From NCBI GenBank assembly GCA_045561735.1, contig JBJKXC010000027.1:1-64000 (forward strand): a stretch of DNA of 64,000 nt, read 5' to 3'. Every line of letters starts with the position of its first letter. The first letter of the stretch is position 1. A program made the position numbers and the translations under genes. The notes below the pieces were generated by a model. That model saw only the letters and a list, made by a program, of their open reading frames with translations, was not told the DNA's origin and made no database searches. Below, piece by piece: positions 43,267-52,228 of this stretch. The stretch comes from UBA3537 sp045561735 (GTDB taxonomy: Bacteria; Bacteroidota; Bacteroidia; Flavobacteriales; Flavobacteriaceae).

Positions 43267-43909
43267 CTGTCATGGTGATTTTTCGATCTGCCATTGCAGC
43301 CAACTCTTCATTATGGGTAACAATAACAAAAGTATGCCCGTATGCCGCTCTGAGTTCAAAAAACAATTTATGGAGTTGTGCCGCAGAAGCACTGTCTAAA
43401 TTTCCAGAAGGTTCATCAGCCAAAACAACCAATGGGTCGTTAATCAACGCGCGGGCAACAGAAACTCTTTGTCGCTCACCTCCTGATAGTTCACTAGGCT
43501 TGTGATGAAGACGGTTGCTTAACCCCAGAAAATCTAGTAACTTCTTTGCCTTTAGCTCTGCCTCTTTTTCTGAAATTCCTTTTATGAAAGCGGGGATACA
43601 TACATTTTCCAGAGCGGTAAATTCTGGCAAAAGTTGGTGAAATTGAAAAATAAAACCAAGGTTATTGTTTCTAAATTTCGCCAAATCATTTTCATTAAAA
43701 CTATTGATGTCTTTGGCATCAATTTCAAGTGTAAAATCCACTTTTTTAGAAGGTGAAATAAGGGTGCCTAAAATCTGAAGCAAGGTTGTTTTTCCGGCGC
43801 CAGAAGCCCCAACAATTGAAACGACCTCTCCCTTTTTTATTTCCAAATCAACGCCTTTAAGCACATGTAGATTGCCATAATACTTATGAATGTTATTCGC
43901 TTGAATCAT
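43247..43909 (-). CDS. lolD: ABC transporter ATP-binding protein, LolD/MacB-like
   Basis: A 220-aa ABC ATPase of the lipoprotein-release family. Walker A GASGAGKTTLLQILGTLISP, the Q-loop LGFIFQFHQLLPEFTALENV, the signature LSGGERQRVSVARALI, Walker B VVLADEPSGNLD and the switch histidine VTHNEEL are all in place. The FQFHQLLPEFTALENV segment is typical of LolD. No permease gene is adjacent, so the partner LolC/E must be encoded elsewhere. It forms a pair with the TIGR02757 gene. Confidence 0.88.
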   Translation of the reverse strand: MIQANNIHKYYGNLHVLKGVDLEIKKGEVVSIVGASGAGKTTLLQILGTLISPSKKVDFTLEIDAKDINSFNENDLAKFRNNNLGFIFQFHQLLPEFTALENVCIPAFIKGISEKEAELKAKKLLDFLGLSNRLHHKPSELSGGERQRVSVARALINDPLVVLADEPSGNLDSASAAQLHKLFFELRAAYGHTFVIVTHNEELAAMADRKITMTDGKVSK

Positions 43910-44006
43910 GTTTGTAAATTTAAAGAATCAAAGCCTGATGTACAATCAAATATTAATATTTTAAAAATTTCTTTTACTAACTTAGTACTCTAAATAATCT
44001 TATGTT

Positions 44007-44546
44007 ATGAATCAAGCGATTTTTTGTGGTGGCTGCTTTTGGTGTACCGAGGCAGTTTTTAAGCGCCTTAAAGGGGTATCTAGTGTTAAATCTGGATATA
44101 CAGGTGGTTTTATTAAGCACCCAGCATATCGTGAGGTTTGTCAAGGCACAACGGGACACGCCGAAGGCATTCTCATTAATTACAATTCTGATGAAATTTC
44201 TTACGAATCCCTTTTGGAAGTCTTTTTTTCAACACACGATCCTACCACTTTAAACCGCCAAGGGTACGATGTAGGAACGCAGTACCGCTCTGCTATCTTT
44301 TACACTTCCGAAAGTCAAAAAGAAACAGCAGAACAATATATATCGTTTTTAGAAAGTTCAAAAGTCTTTTCAGATGCAATCGTAACCACAGTTGCGCCAT
44401 TGGATGTTTTTTATGATGCTGAAGAAAACCACCATAATTATTTCGATCAAAATAGCCAAAAATCCTATTGTCAGTTTGTGATTTCACCTAAAATTAAACT
44501 CTTGAATCAGCGTTTTAAAGAAAAGCTTAAATCAAATCAAACTTAA
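44007..44546 (+). CDS. msrA: Peptide-methionine (S)-S-oxide reductase
   Basis: A 179-aa MsrA that repairs methionine-S-sulfoxide. The catalytic GCFWC sits at residues 9-13 with the nucleophilic Cys10, followed by SGYTGG, GHAEGILINY, FFSTHDPTTLNRQG and YHDAEENHHNYFDQN-like C-terminal motifs (FYDAEENHHNYFD). Together with the two MsrB copies it gives full methionine-sulfoxide repair. The next gene downstream is a broken membrane-protein gene. Confidence 0.95.
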   Translation: MNQAIFCGGCFWCTEAVFKRLKGVSSVKSGYTGGFIKHPAYREVCQGTTGHAEGILINYNSDEISYESLLEVFFSTHDPTTLNRQGYDVGTQYRSAIFYTSESQKETAEQYISFLESSKVFSDAIVTTVAPLDVFYDAEENHHNYFDQNSQKSYCQFVISPKIKLLNQRFKEKLKSNQT

Positions 44547-44547
44547 C

Positions 44548-44808
44548 CTTCTCAAAAAACACCAAAAACTAATTCTTAGTCTGTTGTTTGATGTATTAGG
44601 TTATGTTTCTTTTTTTATTCCTGTGTTTGATTTCCTTTGGGCCCCATTGTCAGCTTACCTAATGACGCGAATGTACAAAGGTAAAAAGGGTAAAATCGCA
44701 GGGGTAATTGTATTTATTTAAGAGTCAATTCCATTTATTGATGTCGTACCCACTTTCTCTGTAATGTGGACTTACAACTATTATTTGAGCGAAAAACCAT
44801 CTAAGTAA
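44548..44808 (+). pseudogene. Decayed small membrane-protein gene (in-frame stop, no start codon)
   Basis: Reading from the base after msrA in a different frame gives LKKHQKLILSLLFDVLGYVS, FFIPVFDFLWAPLSAYLMTR, MYKGKKGKIAGVIVFI, then a TAA stop, then ESIPFIDVVPTFSVMWTYNY and YLSEKPSK before a second TAA. The two halves continue one another in the same frame and resemble a conserved small flavobacterial membrane protein, whose pattern is a WAPL..MTRLYKG core and an EE.IP.ID..PTFTLMW ending. There is no ATG, GTG or TTG at the expected start, although a TTG lies inside. A single-base change (GAA to TAA) would explain the stop. Too short per fragment to appear as a normal gene. Confidence 0.7.
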
Positions 44809-44814
44809 TAAATA

Positions 44815-45318
44815 TTATTTTCGAAAATACTTAAACCCCAAGCGGGAGAGCATTTTTTTCTCAAAGTCCCAAAAAAAGTGAAACTGACCAAGAAGCCAAC
44901 CCCAAAAAACTAAAAGAATTTGATAGAATATCAGACTTATGACAATAAAAAGAAACCAATAGAGAAAAGGGTTTAGATTTTCATTTGAAATTCCAACCAA
45001 ATTAATGAATGGGCGACTAACATATACAGAGGAGGACCCGGTTAGTGCAAAAACGATAAAAATTCGAATCAGTTCCCAACGGGCGTCAACCACCCATTTA
45101 TTTTCAAGTTTCTTAATACAAAACACACAAAACAGCATAAAAATAAAACCCAAAGCAAGTCCAATTAGAACACTTAACCAATATGGGTTTTCTAAAAACT
45201 TAGGACTAAATTTTAGCCCCATATAGCAGGATCCAACAATCCCAACAAGCGGGTAGAGGAGCTGCCAATTTTTAGTTATTTCCCAATTGGATTTAAATGT
45301 GTTTATACGATTTATCAT
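44815..45318 (-). CDS. Integral membrane protein, DUF6787-like
   Basis: A 167-aa protein with four hydrophobic helices, around LLYPLVGIVGSCYMGL, YWLSVLIGLALGFIFMLF, LIRIFIVFALTGSSSVYV and FLFIVISLIFYQILLVFWG. The final segment QFHFFWDFEKKMLSRLG resembles a family of unknown function seen in Flavobacteria. Similar motifs in the N- and C-terminal halves hint at an internal duplication. The open frame extends 2 codons to a GTG, but the inner ATG is preferred. A -7 box almost touches this start. Confidence 0.78.
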   Translation of the reverse strand: MINRINTFKSNWEITKNWQLLYPLVGIVGSCYMGLKFSPKFLENPYWLSVLIGLALGFIFMLFCVFCIKKLENKWVVDARWELIRIFIVFALTGSSSVYVSRPFINLVGISNENLNPFLYWFLFIVISLIFYQILLVFWGWLLGQFHFFWDFEKKMLSRLGFKYFRK

Positions 45319-45323
45319 ACGCA

Positions 45324-45331
45324 CAAATATA
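45324..45331 (-). promoter_or_regulatory. -7 box immediately before the DUF6787-like gene
   Basis: On the minus strand TATATTTG matches TAnnTTTG exactly. It ends 5 bases before the ATG, so the transcript would be leaderless or nearly so. Confidence 0.45.
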
Positions 45332-45430
45332 CCACATTATAGAATTTTAAGTATTTAATTTTTGTTAAACAATTTCCCAAATACAACGGTAATTCCACTG
45401 AAAGGATTTCAAATAAATAAAAATTGAATT

Positions 45431-46381
45431 TTATTTCAGTATGGAAATGATTTGTGTGGCCAATTCAGAACCAATTCGCTTTTGGGCTTGCGTGGTTGCC
45501 GCTCCAATATGAGGAGTAAGGGACACATTTGGTGTCATTAAGACTTGAACCGCAGGATTAGGTTCGTTTTCAAAAGTATCTAAGCCTGCAAATCCTAATT
45601 TACCAGATTTTAAGGATTCCACCATGGCGACTTCATCTACTACACCACCACGAGCGGCATTGACAAGGCCAGCACCGTCTTTCATCAATTCGATTTCGGC
45701 AGCACCGATGACAAACTCTTTTTGTGCTGGAACATGTAAAGACAGGAAGTCTGCTTGTTTTAAAACCGTCTCTTTACTTTCAATGTTAATATCAAAGGTC
45801 ACCGACTGGCCGTCAAAAAACGGTACTGTTACGCTGGCTTTTTCCATAAAAGGGTCGTGTGCAACAACTTTCATTCCGAGACCTAGGCCTATTTTAGCAG
45901 TTGCCTGACCAATACGTCCAAAACCAATTACTCCCAGAGTTTTACCTCTTAGTTCAGTGCCTTTTGCATAGTTCTTTTTTAGAACTTTAAACTTAGAATC
46001 TCCATCTAAGGGCATGTTGCGGTTAGAATCATACAAAAATCGAACTCCAGAAAAAAGATGGGCAAAGACCAATTCTGCAACGGATTGCGAAGAGGCTTTA
46101 GGCGTGTTGATCACATGCAATCCTTTGTCCCGGGCATGTTCTACATCAATATTGTCCATTCCAACACCACCACGTCCAATGATTTTAAGGCTGGGGCAGG
46201 CGTCGATTAAATCCTTACGGACTTTAGTAGCACTTCTAACAAGCAGTGCTACAATGCCTTCATTATTGATGTAATTTTGCAATTGTTCTTGGGCGACTGT
46301 GACTGTGCTGACTTCAAATCCAGCAGCTTCTAATTCTTCAACGCCATTTGCTGAAATACCGTCATTTGCTAATATCTTCAT
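45431..46381 (-). CDS. serA: D-3-phosphoglycerate dehydrogenase, short form
   Basis: A 316-aa D-2-hydroxyacid dehydrogenase, the first enzyme of serine synthesis. The NAD-binding motif VIGFGRIGQATAKIGLGLGM, catalytic Arg in NAARGGVVDE, Glu in FENEPNP and the histidine in LTPHIGAAT are present. It lacks the C-terminal ACT domain of long forms, so serine feedback inhibition through that domain is not expected. It follows serC with 6 bases between, the conserved serine operon order. Confidence 0.94.
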   Translation of the reverse strand: MKILANDGISANGVEELEAAGFEVSTVTVAQEQLQNYINNEGIVALLVRSATKVRKDLIDACPSLKIIGRGGVGMDNIDVEHARDKGLHVINTPKASSQSVAELVFAHLFSGVRFLYDSNRNMPLDGDSKFKVLKKNYAKGTELRGKTLGVIGFGRIGQATAKIGLGLGMKVVAHDPFMEKASVTVPFFDGQSVTFDINIESKETVLKQADFLSLHVPAQKEFVIGAAEIELMKDGAGLVNAARGGVVDEVAMVESLKSGKLGFAGLDTFENEPNPAVQVLMTPNVSLTPHIGAATTQAQKRIGSELATQIISILK

Positions 46382-46387
46382 AGTTAT

Positions 46388-47449
46388 TTATGCTTTTCGT
46401 TCTAATTCACTCATAATTTCCACCAATACTTGTACGCTTTCAAGATTTAAAGCATTATACATGGAGGCTCTGTAGCCACCCACACTGCGATGGCCGTTCA
46501 AACCATTTATACCTGCTTCTTGACACATGGTGTCAAAAGTCTCTTTAAAATCGTCATTGTTTAAAGTAAATGTAGCATTCATTGTTGAGCGGTCTGCCTT
46601 GGCAGCAAACCCATCAAAAAGTGGGTTTAAGTCAATTTCAGAATAAATGAGTTGGGCTTTCTTTTCATTCTCCTTTTCAATGGCCGCAATACCGCCTTTA
46701 TTCTTTAGCCACTCCAAATTCAACATTGAAGCGTATACTGGAAAAACTGGAGGAGTATTGAACATACTACCTTTGCCAATGTGTACTTTATAATCCATCA
46801 TGGAAGGGATTTTACGGGATACTTTTCCTAAAATATCTTCTTGAATTACCACTAACGTGGTGCCTGCGGGTCCCATATTTTTTTGCGCTCCTGCATATAT
46901 CAAACCAAATTTAGAGAAGTCAATACTTCTTGAAAAAATATCGCTACTCATGTCACAAACCATAGGAATGTCACATTCTGGAAAGTCTTTAATTTGCGTT
47001 CCGAAAATGGTATTGTTGGAAGTACAATGAAAATAATCGTGATCTGAAGGTATGTCATAACCTTTAGGTATATAGTTGTAATTCGCGTTTTTTGAAGAAG
47101 CGACTTCCAAAACATCATCAAAGATACGGGCCTCTTTAATAGCTTTATCACTCCATGTTCCGGTATTTAAATAGGCTGCGCGTTTTTCTAACAAATTGAG
47201 TGCTACCGCTAAAAATTGGGTGCTTGCACCACCCTGTAAAAACAAGGCTTTATAACCCATACCTTCAAGCCCTAGGAGTTCAAGTGCAAGTGCACGTGCA
47301 TTTTCCATAACGTCTACAAAAGCTTTGCTGCGGTGAGAAATTTCAATAAGTGAAAGCCCATTGTCATAACCCATGATAGCTTGGGCAGATTTATCAATGA
47401 CTTCTTGTGGTAAAACGCAGGGGCCTGCGCTGAAATTATGTCTTTTCAT
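46388..47449 (-). CDS. serC: Phosphoserine aminotransferase
   Basis: A 353-aa fold-type I PLP aminotransferase converting 3-phosphohydroxypyruvate to phosphoserine. HNFSAGPCVLPQEV, EISHRSKAF, LQGGASTQFLAVALNLL, the PLP-lysine loop GAQKNMGPAG and NALNLESVQVL are visible. The ATG at MKRHNF is preferred over one 6 codons upstream, as it matches the family N-terminus. The operon runs acyl-CoA reductase, serC, serA. Confidence 0.95.
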   Translation of the reverse strand: MKRHNFSAGPCVLPQEVIDKSAQAIMGYDNGLSLIEISHRSKAFVDVMENARALALELLGLEGMGYKALFLQGGASTQFLAVALNLLEKRAAYLNTGTWSDKAIKEARIFDDVLEVASSKNANYNYIPKGYDIPSDHDYFHCTSNNTIFGTQIKDFPECDIPMVCDMSSDIFSRSIDFSKFGLIYAGAQKNMGPAGTTLVVIQEDILGKVSRKIPSMMDYKVHIGKGSMFNTPPVFPVYASMLNLEWLKNKGGIAAIEKENEKKAQLIYSEIDLNPLFDGFAAKADRSTMNATFTLNNDDFKETFDTMCQEAGINGLNGHRSVGGYRASMYNALNLESVQVLVEIMSELERKA

Positions 47450-47534
47450 TTGGTAGATATTTTCCATTAAAAGTTAGGCCTTAAATGTCTGAATTAATTA
47501 TTAAAAATTCAGTAAAAATAATGATTATATTATG

Positions 47535-48596
47535 TTATATTTTCAACAGGAAATCAACAGTGTCAATCCCATCAGCATAATCGCTCAATTTAGGCAGTTG
47601 TGTCCCACCAAATTTCACTTCATTTTCACTAAAATTTTTAGAAACTAAACATTGTATTTTAGATGAATCAGCTTTAATTCTGTTATTTAAAGATTCTAAA
47701 TCTTCATAAAATTCGTAAAATATAGTCGCGATGGGAGAGGCATAGTTATCATCCTCCTTAAGCATTAGAAAACCATTTTCAATCAAATCATATTCACTCA
47801 TTAAATATACGGCTTTATTGTAGTCGTAATTGTTGGCGTATTTAGCACTTTTCATTATAAAATGCCAGTCATAAATGGCCTTAAAAAACATATCAAAATC
47901 ATAATCTTCGGGAACAAATAACTTGGAAACACTACGGCATCCAAGGCCGTAATATCTAAAAACATCTTCTCCCAAAGATTTTAAATCGGATTCAGATTCA
48001 TTACCAGTCAAAATAGCGATTGAATTTCTATTCTTGCGAATTATTGAAGGCTTGTTTTTAAAATAAGCCTTAAAATACCGCGCTGTATTATCGCTTCCGG
48101 TTGCAATTACAGCGTCAAAATCTTGAAGTTTTTCTTTGGTAAATTTAATTTTTGATTTTAAATGCGGTTCTAAATGAGTTAGGTATGCTGCTAAATAGGG
48201 TAAAATATGGGGGTCATTTGAAGATTGTTTGACAAGAATGTTGTGGCCTGAAACCAAAGCAGAAATAAAATCGTGAAAACCAACCAAGGGAATATTGCCT
48301 GCCATGATTATTGCAATCGTTTTTGGATTTTTTGCAGGAATTTGATAGGGTGCTAACCATAATTCAAGATGCGCGCTTTGAAGCAATTCTGCCCACTGTT
48401 CTAGGGCATAACATAGGTTCGCTTTGGTAAACCAACCATTGTGTTCATTTGCAAGCTTTAATTGGTGTTTAAATCCTTCAAAAAAAACATCATTATACAG
48501 TACGTTTTCAGACTTAATTGGTGCCGATCTTTTGAACTGAGCCATGAATACTCCCAATCTGACAAGTGACTGAATTATAATATTTTTATGATTCAT
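47535..48596 (-). CDS. Acyl-CoA reductase (LuxC family)
   Basis: A 353-aa member of the LuxC-like acyl-CoA/acyl-reductase family. AGNIPLVGFHDFISALVSGH, the AVIATGSDNTARYF helix and the Rossmann region are followed by the catalytic cysteine in YYGLGCRSVSKLFV. It reduces an acyl thioester to an aldehyde; the substrate here is unknown. It sits at the head of the serC-serA unit and faces a divergent ferredoxin gene, an arrangement common in Bacteroidota. It is not evidence of bioluminescence, since no luxA/B genes are present. Confidence 0.88.
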   Translation of the reverse strand: MNHKNIIIQSLVRLGVFMAQFKRSAPIKSENVLYNDVFFEGFKHQLKLANEHNGWFTKANLCYALEQWAELLQSAHLELWLAPYQIPAKNPKTIAIIMAGNIPLVGFHDFISALVSGHNILVKQSSNDPHILPYLAAYLTHLEPHLKSKIKFTKEKLQDFDAVIATGSDNTARYFKAYFKNKPSIIRKNRNSIAILTGNESESDLKSLGEDVFRYYGLGCRSVSKLFVPEDYDFDMFFKAIYDWHFIMKSAKYANNYDYNKAVYLMSEYDLIENGFLMLKEDDNYASPIATIFYEFYEDLESLNNRIKADSSKIQCLVSKNFSENEVKFGGTQLPKLSDYADGIDTVDFLLKI

Positions 48597-48610
48597 AATT
48601 TGTTAAACCT

Positions 48611-48618
48611 TAATTTTG
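48611..48618 (+). promoter_or_regulatory. -7 box for ferredoxin gene
   Basis: TAATTTTG matches TAnnTTTG exactly, 49 bases before the ferredoxin ATG. Confidence 0.5.
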
Positions 48619-48634
48619 GTATTAATTTCGTTTT

Positions 48635-48642
48635 CAAATTTA
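48635..48642 (-). promoter_or_regulatory. -7 box for acyl-CoA reductase-ser operon
   Basis: On the minus strand TAAATTTG matches TAnnTTTG exactly, 38 bases before the ATG. It overlaps the ferredoxin promoter region, with the two boxes facing one another. Confidence 0.55.
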
Positions 48643-48667
48643 GGTAATAAATTTTCTTTAAACGCTT

Positions 48668-49021
48668 ATGGCTATAATAATAACTGAAGACTGTATAAAT
48701 TGTGGTGCTTGCGAAACCGAGTGTCCCAATACCGCAATTTATGAAGGAGCAGATGACTGGCGTTACAAAGATGGTACTAGTTTGGATGGTCAAATCATTT
48801 TGCCCAATGGAAAGCAGGTCAACGCTGACCAACCGCAAATACCCATTAGTGATGAGTTTTATTTTATTGTTCCTGATAAATGTACTGAATGCAAAGGGTT
48901 TCATGAAGAACCTCAATGTGCTGCTGTTTGTCCAGTGGATTGCTGCGTGCCTGATGAGGCCAATCTAGAAACAGAAGATGTTTTGCTTGCAAAACAACGG
49001 TTTATGCACCCTGAAGATTAA
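48668..49021 (+). CDS. 4Fe-4S dicluster ferredoxin
   Basis: A 117-aa electron carrier with two cubane clusters. The first motif is CINCGACETECPN and the second is CTECKGFHEEPQCAAVCP, with an insertion characteristic of the Bacteroidota/Alvin-type ferredoxin group. Its partner is unknown. It is divergent from the acyl-CoA reductase-serC-serA unit, with which it shares a promoter region. Confidence 0.93.
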   Translation: MAIIITEDCINCGACETECPNTAIYEGADDWRYKDGTSLDGQIILPNGKQVNADQPQIPISDEFYFIVPDKCTECKGFHEEPQCAAVCPVDCCVPDEANLETEDVLLAKQRFMHPED

Positions 49022-49090
49022 ATTCCTCTAGAAAGGAATGTTTAATAATTTAAATATTCAAAGTACTCAAACTTAAATTACCACCAATGG

Positions 49091-49120
49091 TTTGTTTAAA
49101 TCTCCATTTGTGTATTTTTG
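49091..49120 (+). promoter_or_regulatory. Strong promoter for ychF
   Basis: TTTG-N18-TATTTTTG fits the Bacteroidota -33/-7 consensus exactly. A TTG that could start the longer ychF frame falls inside it. Confidence 0.75.
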
Positions 49121-49138
49121 TTGCCAGAAATTAAAAAC

Positions 49139-50233
49139 ATGAAAGCAGGAATTGTTGGATTACCCAACGTTGGAAAATCAACTCTTTTTAATTGTTTGTC
49201 AAATGCTAAAGCTCAAAGCGCGAACTTTCCCTTTTGCACCATTGAACCAAATATCGGCGTGGTCAATGTCCCGGATCCCAGAATCTCAACTTTGGAAGGC
49301 TTGGTTAACCCCGATCGTGTTGTTCCAGCTACGGTTGAGATTGTTGACATTGCAGGTCTTGTAAAAGGCGCTAGTAAAGGCGAAGGACTTGGTAACCAAT
49401 TTTTAGGTAACATTCGTGAAACAGATGCCATTTTACATGTGTTGCGTTGTTTTGACAACGATAATATTGTTCACGTCGATGGTAGTGTAGACCCCCTTCG
49501 CGATAAAGACACAATCGATATGGAACTGCAGTTGAAAGATTTAGAAACGGTTGAAAAAAAACTTGAAAAAGTAAAACGCACTGCTAAAACAGGTAATAAG
49601 GAAGCTCAAAAAGAAGCTGCTGTTTTAGAAACTACAAAAGCCCATTTAGAAGCGGGTGCTTCTGTTCGCAGCCTTGAATTGTCTGAGGATGATTATACGG
49701 CCATTGTAAAGCCTCTACAATGCATTACAGCAAAACCTGTAATGTATGTCTGTAATGTGGATGAAAAAGCCGCTGTTAGTGGTAATAATTATGTAGATCA
49801 AGTCAAACAAGCAGTGGCCCCAGAAAATGCCGAAGTTTTGGTGCTTGCTGTGGGTACCGAAGCTGATATCAATGAACTGGATGACTTTGAAGAGCGCCAA
49901 TTGTTTTTAGAAGATATTGGATTGGAAGAACCTGGATCAGCTAAATTAATTCGCTCGGCTTACAAGCTATTAAAACTTCAAACTTATTTTACAGCAGGTG
50001 TTAAAGAAGTTAGAGCTTGGACCATCCCTATTGGTAGCTTGGCGCCACAGGCCGCTGGAGTCATTCACACAGACTTTGAAAAAGGTTTTATTCGCGCTGA
50101 GGTCATTGCCTACAACGATTATGTAGAATTTGGCAGTGAAGCTAAAGTCAAGGAAGCCGGTAAAATGCGGGTCGAGGGAAAAAATTATGCGGTCAAAGAT
50201 GGAGATGTAGTTCATTTTTTATTCAATATTTAG
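49139..50233 (+). CDS. ychF: Redox-regulated ATPase YchF
   Basis: A 364-aa OBG-family ATPase. G1 GLPNVGKSTLFNCLSNAKAQ, PFCTIEPNIGVVNVPDPR, IVDIAGLVKGASKGEGLGN and the NVDE motif are present; YchF prefers ATP through NMxE-type changes. The C-terminal TGS-like region ends FIRAEVIAYNDYVEF. It interacts with ribosomes and catalase in other bacteria. The ATG is chosen because the upstream TTG lies within the promoter. The length matches the family norm of about 363. Confidence 0.96.
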   Translation: MKAGIVGLPNVGKSTLFNCLSNAKAQSANFPFCTIEPNIGVVNVPDPRISTLEGLVNPDRVVPATVEIVDIAGLVKGASKGEGLGNQFLGNIRETDAILHVLRCFDNDNIVHVDGSVDPLRDKDTIDMELQLKDLETVEKKLEKVKRTAKTGNKEAQKEAAVLETTKAHLEAGASVRSLELSEDDYTAIVKPLQCITAKPVMYVCNVDEKAAVSGNNYVDQVKQAVAPENAEVLVLAVGTEADINELDDFEERQLFLEDIGLEEPGSAKLIRSAYKLLKLQTYFTAGVKEVRAWTIPIGSLAPQAAGVIHTDFEKGFIRAEVIAYNDYVEFGSEAKVKEAGKMRVEGKNYAVKDGDVVHFLFNI

Positions 50234-50362
50234 TAAATGAGTATCATTTTTAGAAAATATATTTCTCAACATTTACTCTTATTTTTTGTTAATTAATTTG
50301 TGATTCAAAGGTTTTATCTTTTGTGATGATGCAGTATATTAGCACTTAATCTGCAAGCCTCT

Positions 50363-52228
50363 ATGGTCCAAAATACAGCCTATACTGAAGATAATATTAG
50401 ATCCCTGGATTGGAAGGAACATATTCGCATGCGACCAGGAATGTACATTGGCAAGCTCGGAGATGGTTCTTCCGCGGATGATGGAATTTATATTTTACTT
50501 AAAGAGATACTAGATAACTGTATTGACGAATATGTCATGGGAGCTGGAAAGTCTATCGATATTTCCATTCAAGGAAACAAAGTCATTGTAAGAGATTATG
50601 GCCGTGGGATTCCATTGGGGAAGGTAGTCGATGTCGTTTCTAAGATGAATACAGGTGGAAAATACGACTCCAGAGCCTTTAAAAAATCTGTCGGTTTGAA
50701 TGGCGTTGGTACTAAAGCCGTTAACGCACTTTCAATTTATTTTCGGGTTGAATCGACTCGTGAAGGCAAATCAGCTTCAGCGGAATTTGAATTAGGTGTT
50801 TTAAAGAACCAAGATCTCTTAGATGATACCTCAAGACGCAAGGGTACCAAAGTATCATTTATACCTGATCCTGAGATTTTTAAAAATTACAAGTACAGAA
50901 ATGAGTATGTGGCACGCATGCTTAAAAACTATGTTTATTTAAACCCCGGGCTGACCATCACGTTTAATGGTGAAAAATTCTTTAGTGAAAACGGCCTTAA
51001 AGACCTTTTGGAAGACAATTCCAAAGTAGAAGACCGGCTCTATCCAACCATTCATATCAAAGGTAACGACATAGAAGTTGCTCTTACTCACAGTAAAACA
51101 CAATATAGCGAAGAATACCATTCCTTTGTCAATGGACAAAATACTACGCAAGGCGGAACTCATCTCGCTGCCTTTCGTGAGGCTTATGTAAAAACCGTCA
51201 GAGATTATTTTGGTAAAAACTACGATGCTTCTGACATTCGTAAATCTATTATATCAGCCATCGCAATTAAAGTGATGGAACCTGTTTTTGAAAGCCAAAC
51301 AAAAACCAAATTAGGATCCACCGAAATGGGGGGTGGCCTTCCTACAGTCCGAACTTTTATCAATGATTTTGTGAAAACGCAATTGGACAATTATCTACAT
51401 AAAAATGCCAATGCTGCTGAAGCCATTCAACGAAAAATTTTACAAGCAGAGCGGGAACGGAAAGAACTGTCTGGTATTCGTAAAATTGCGAAGGAACGTG
51501 CTAAAAAAGCCAGCCTACACAATAAAAAATTGCGCGACTGTCGCGTGCATTTTGGTGACACCAAAAACAATCGAAATTTAGAAACAACCCTTTTTATCAC
51601 AGAAGGAGATTCTGCATCTGGAAGCATTACTAAGTGTAGAGATGTAAATACACAAGCTGTTTTTAGTTTAAAAGGGAAGCCGCTCAATTGCTATGGATTG
51701 ACCAAAAAAATTGTTTACGAAAACGAAGAATTCAACTTGCTACAAGCAGCACTTAACATTGAAGAGTCTATTGAAGATTTAAGATATAACAACATTGTTA
51801 TTGCGACTGATGCCGATGTAGATGGAATGCATATACGCTTGCTTTTGATTACCTTTTTTCTTCAATTTTTCCCTGAACTGATCAAAGAGGGTCATCTTTT
51901 CATCCTACAAACTCCACTTTTTAGAGTTCGAAATAGAAAGGAAACCATTTATTGTTACTCAGAAGAAGAACGCATTCACGCCATTGATAAATTAAAGCCA
52001 AACCCGGAAATTACACGCTTCAAAGGTTTGGGAGAAATCTCTCCCAATGAATTCAAGCATTTTATTGGAGATGATATTCGATTAGATCCAGTGATGTTAG
52101 ACGCAGAATCAACCATTGAAGAAATGCTTTCATTTTACATGGGTAAAAATACGCCAAACCGTCAAAAATTCATCATTAATAACCTTAAAGTTGAGCTCGA
52201 TTTGATCGCTACCGAAAAGTCCTCATAA
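50363..52228 (+). CDS. parE: DNA topoisomerase IV subunit B
   Basis: A 621-aa type IIA topoisomerase ATPase subunit. The GHKL motifs EILDNCIDEYVMGAGK and RDYGRGIPLGKVVDVVS are present, followed by NGVGTKAVNALS, the QTKTKLG region and the Toprim motifs LFITEGDSASGSI and ATDADVDGMHIRLLLI. Length and lack of the gyrase insert favour topoisomerase IV. Its stop abuts parC with no gap, so the two are coupled. Confidence 0.94.
   Translation: MVQNTAYTEDNIRSLDWKEHIRMRPGMYIGKLGDGSSADDGIYILLKEILDNCIDEYVMGAGKSIDISIQGNKVIVRDYGRGIPLGKVVDVVSKMNTGGKYDSRAFKKSVGLNGVGTKAVNALSIYFRVESTREGKSASAEFELGVLKNQDLLDDTSRRKGTKVSFIPDPEIFKNYKYRNEYVARMLKNYVYLNPGLTITFNGEKFFSENGLKDLLEDNSKVEDRLYPTIHIKGNDIEVALTHSKTQYSEEYHSFVNGQNTTQGGTHLAAFREAYVKTVRDYFGKNYDASDIRKSIISAIAIKVMEPVFESQTKTKLGSTEMGGGLPTVRTFINDFVKTQLDNYLHKNANAAEAIQRKILQAERERKELSGIRKIAKERAKKASLHNKKLRDCRVHFGDTKNNRNLETTLFITEGDSASGSITKCRDVNTQAVFSLKGKPLNCYGLTKKIVYENEEFNLLQAALNIEESIEDLRYNNIVIATDADVDGMHIRLLLITFFLQFFPELIKEGHLFILQTPLFRVRNRKETIYCYSEEERIHAIDKLKPNPEITRFKGLGEISPNEFKHFIGDDIRLDPVMLDAESTIEEMLSFYMGKNTPNRQKFIINNLKVELDLIATEKSS

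Noticed and set aside
47535..48596. Bioluminescence (lux) locus
   Set aside because: The acyl-CoA reductase is LuxC-like, but luxA, luxB, luxD and luxE are missing and it sits with serC and serA.
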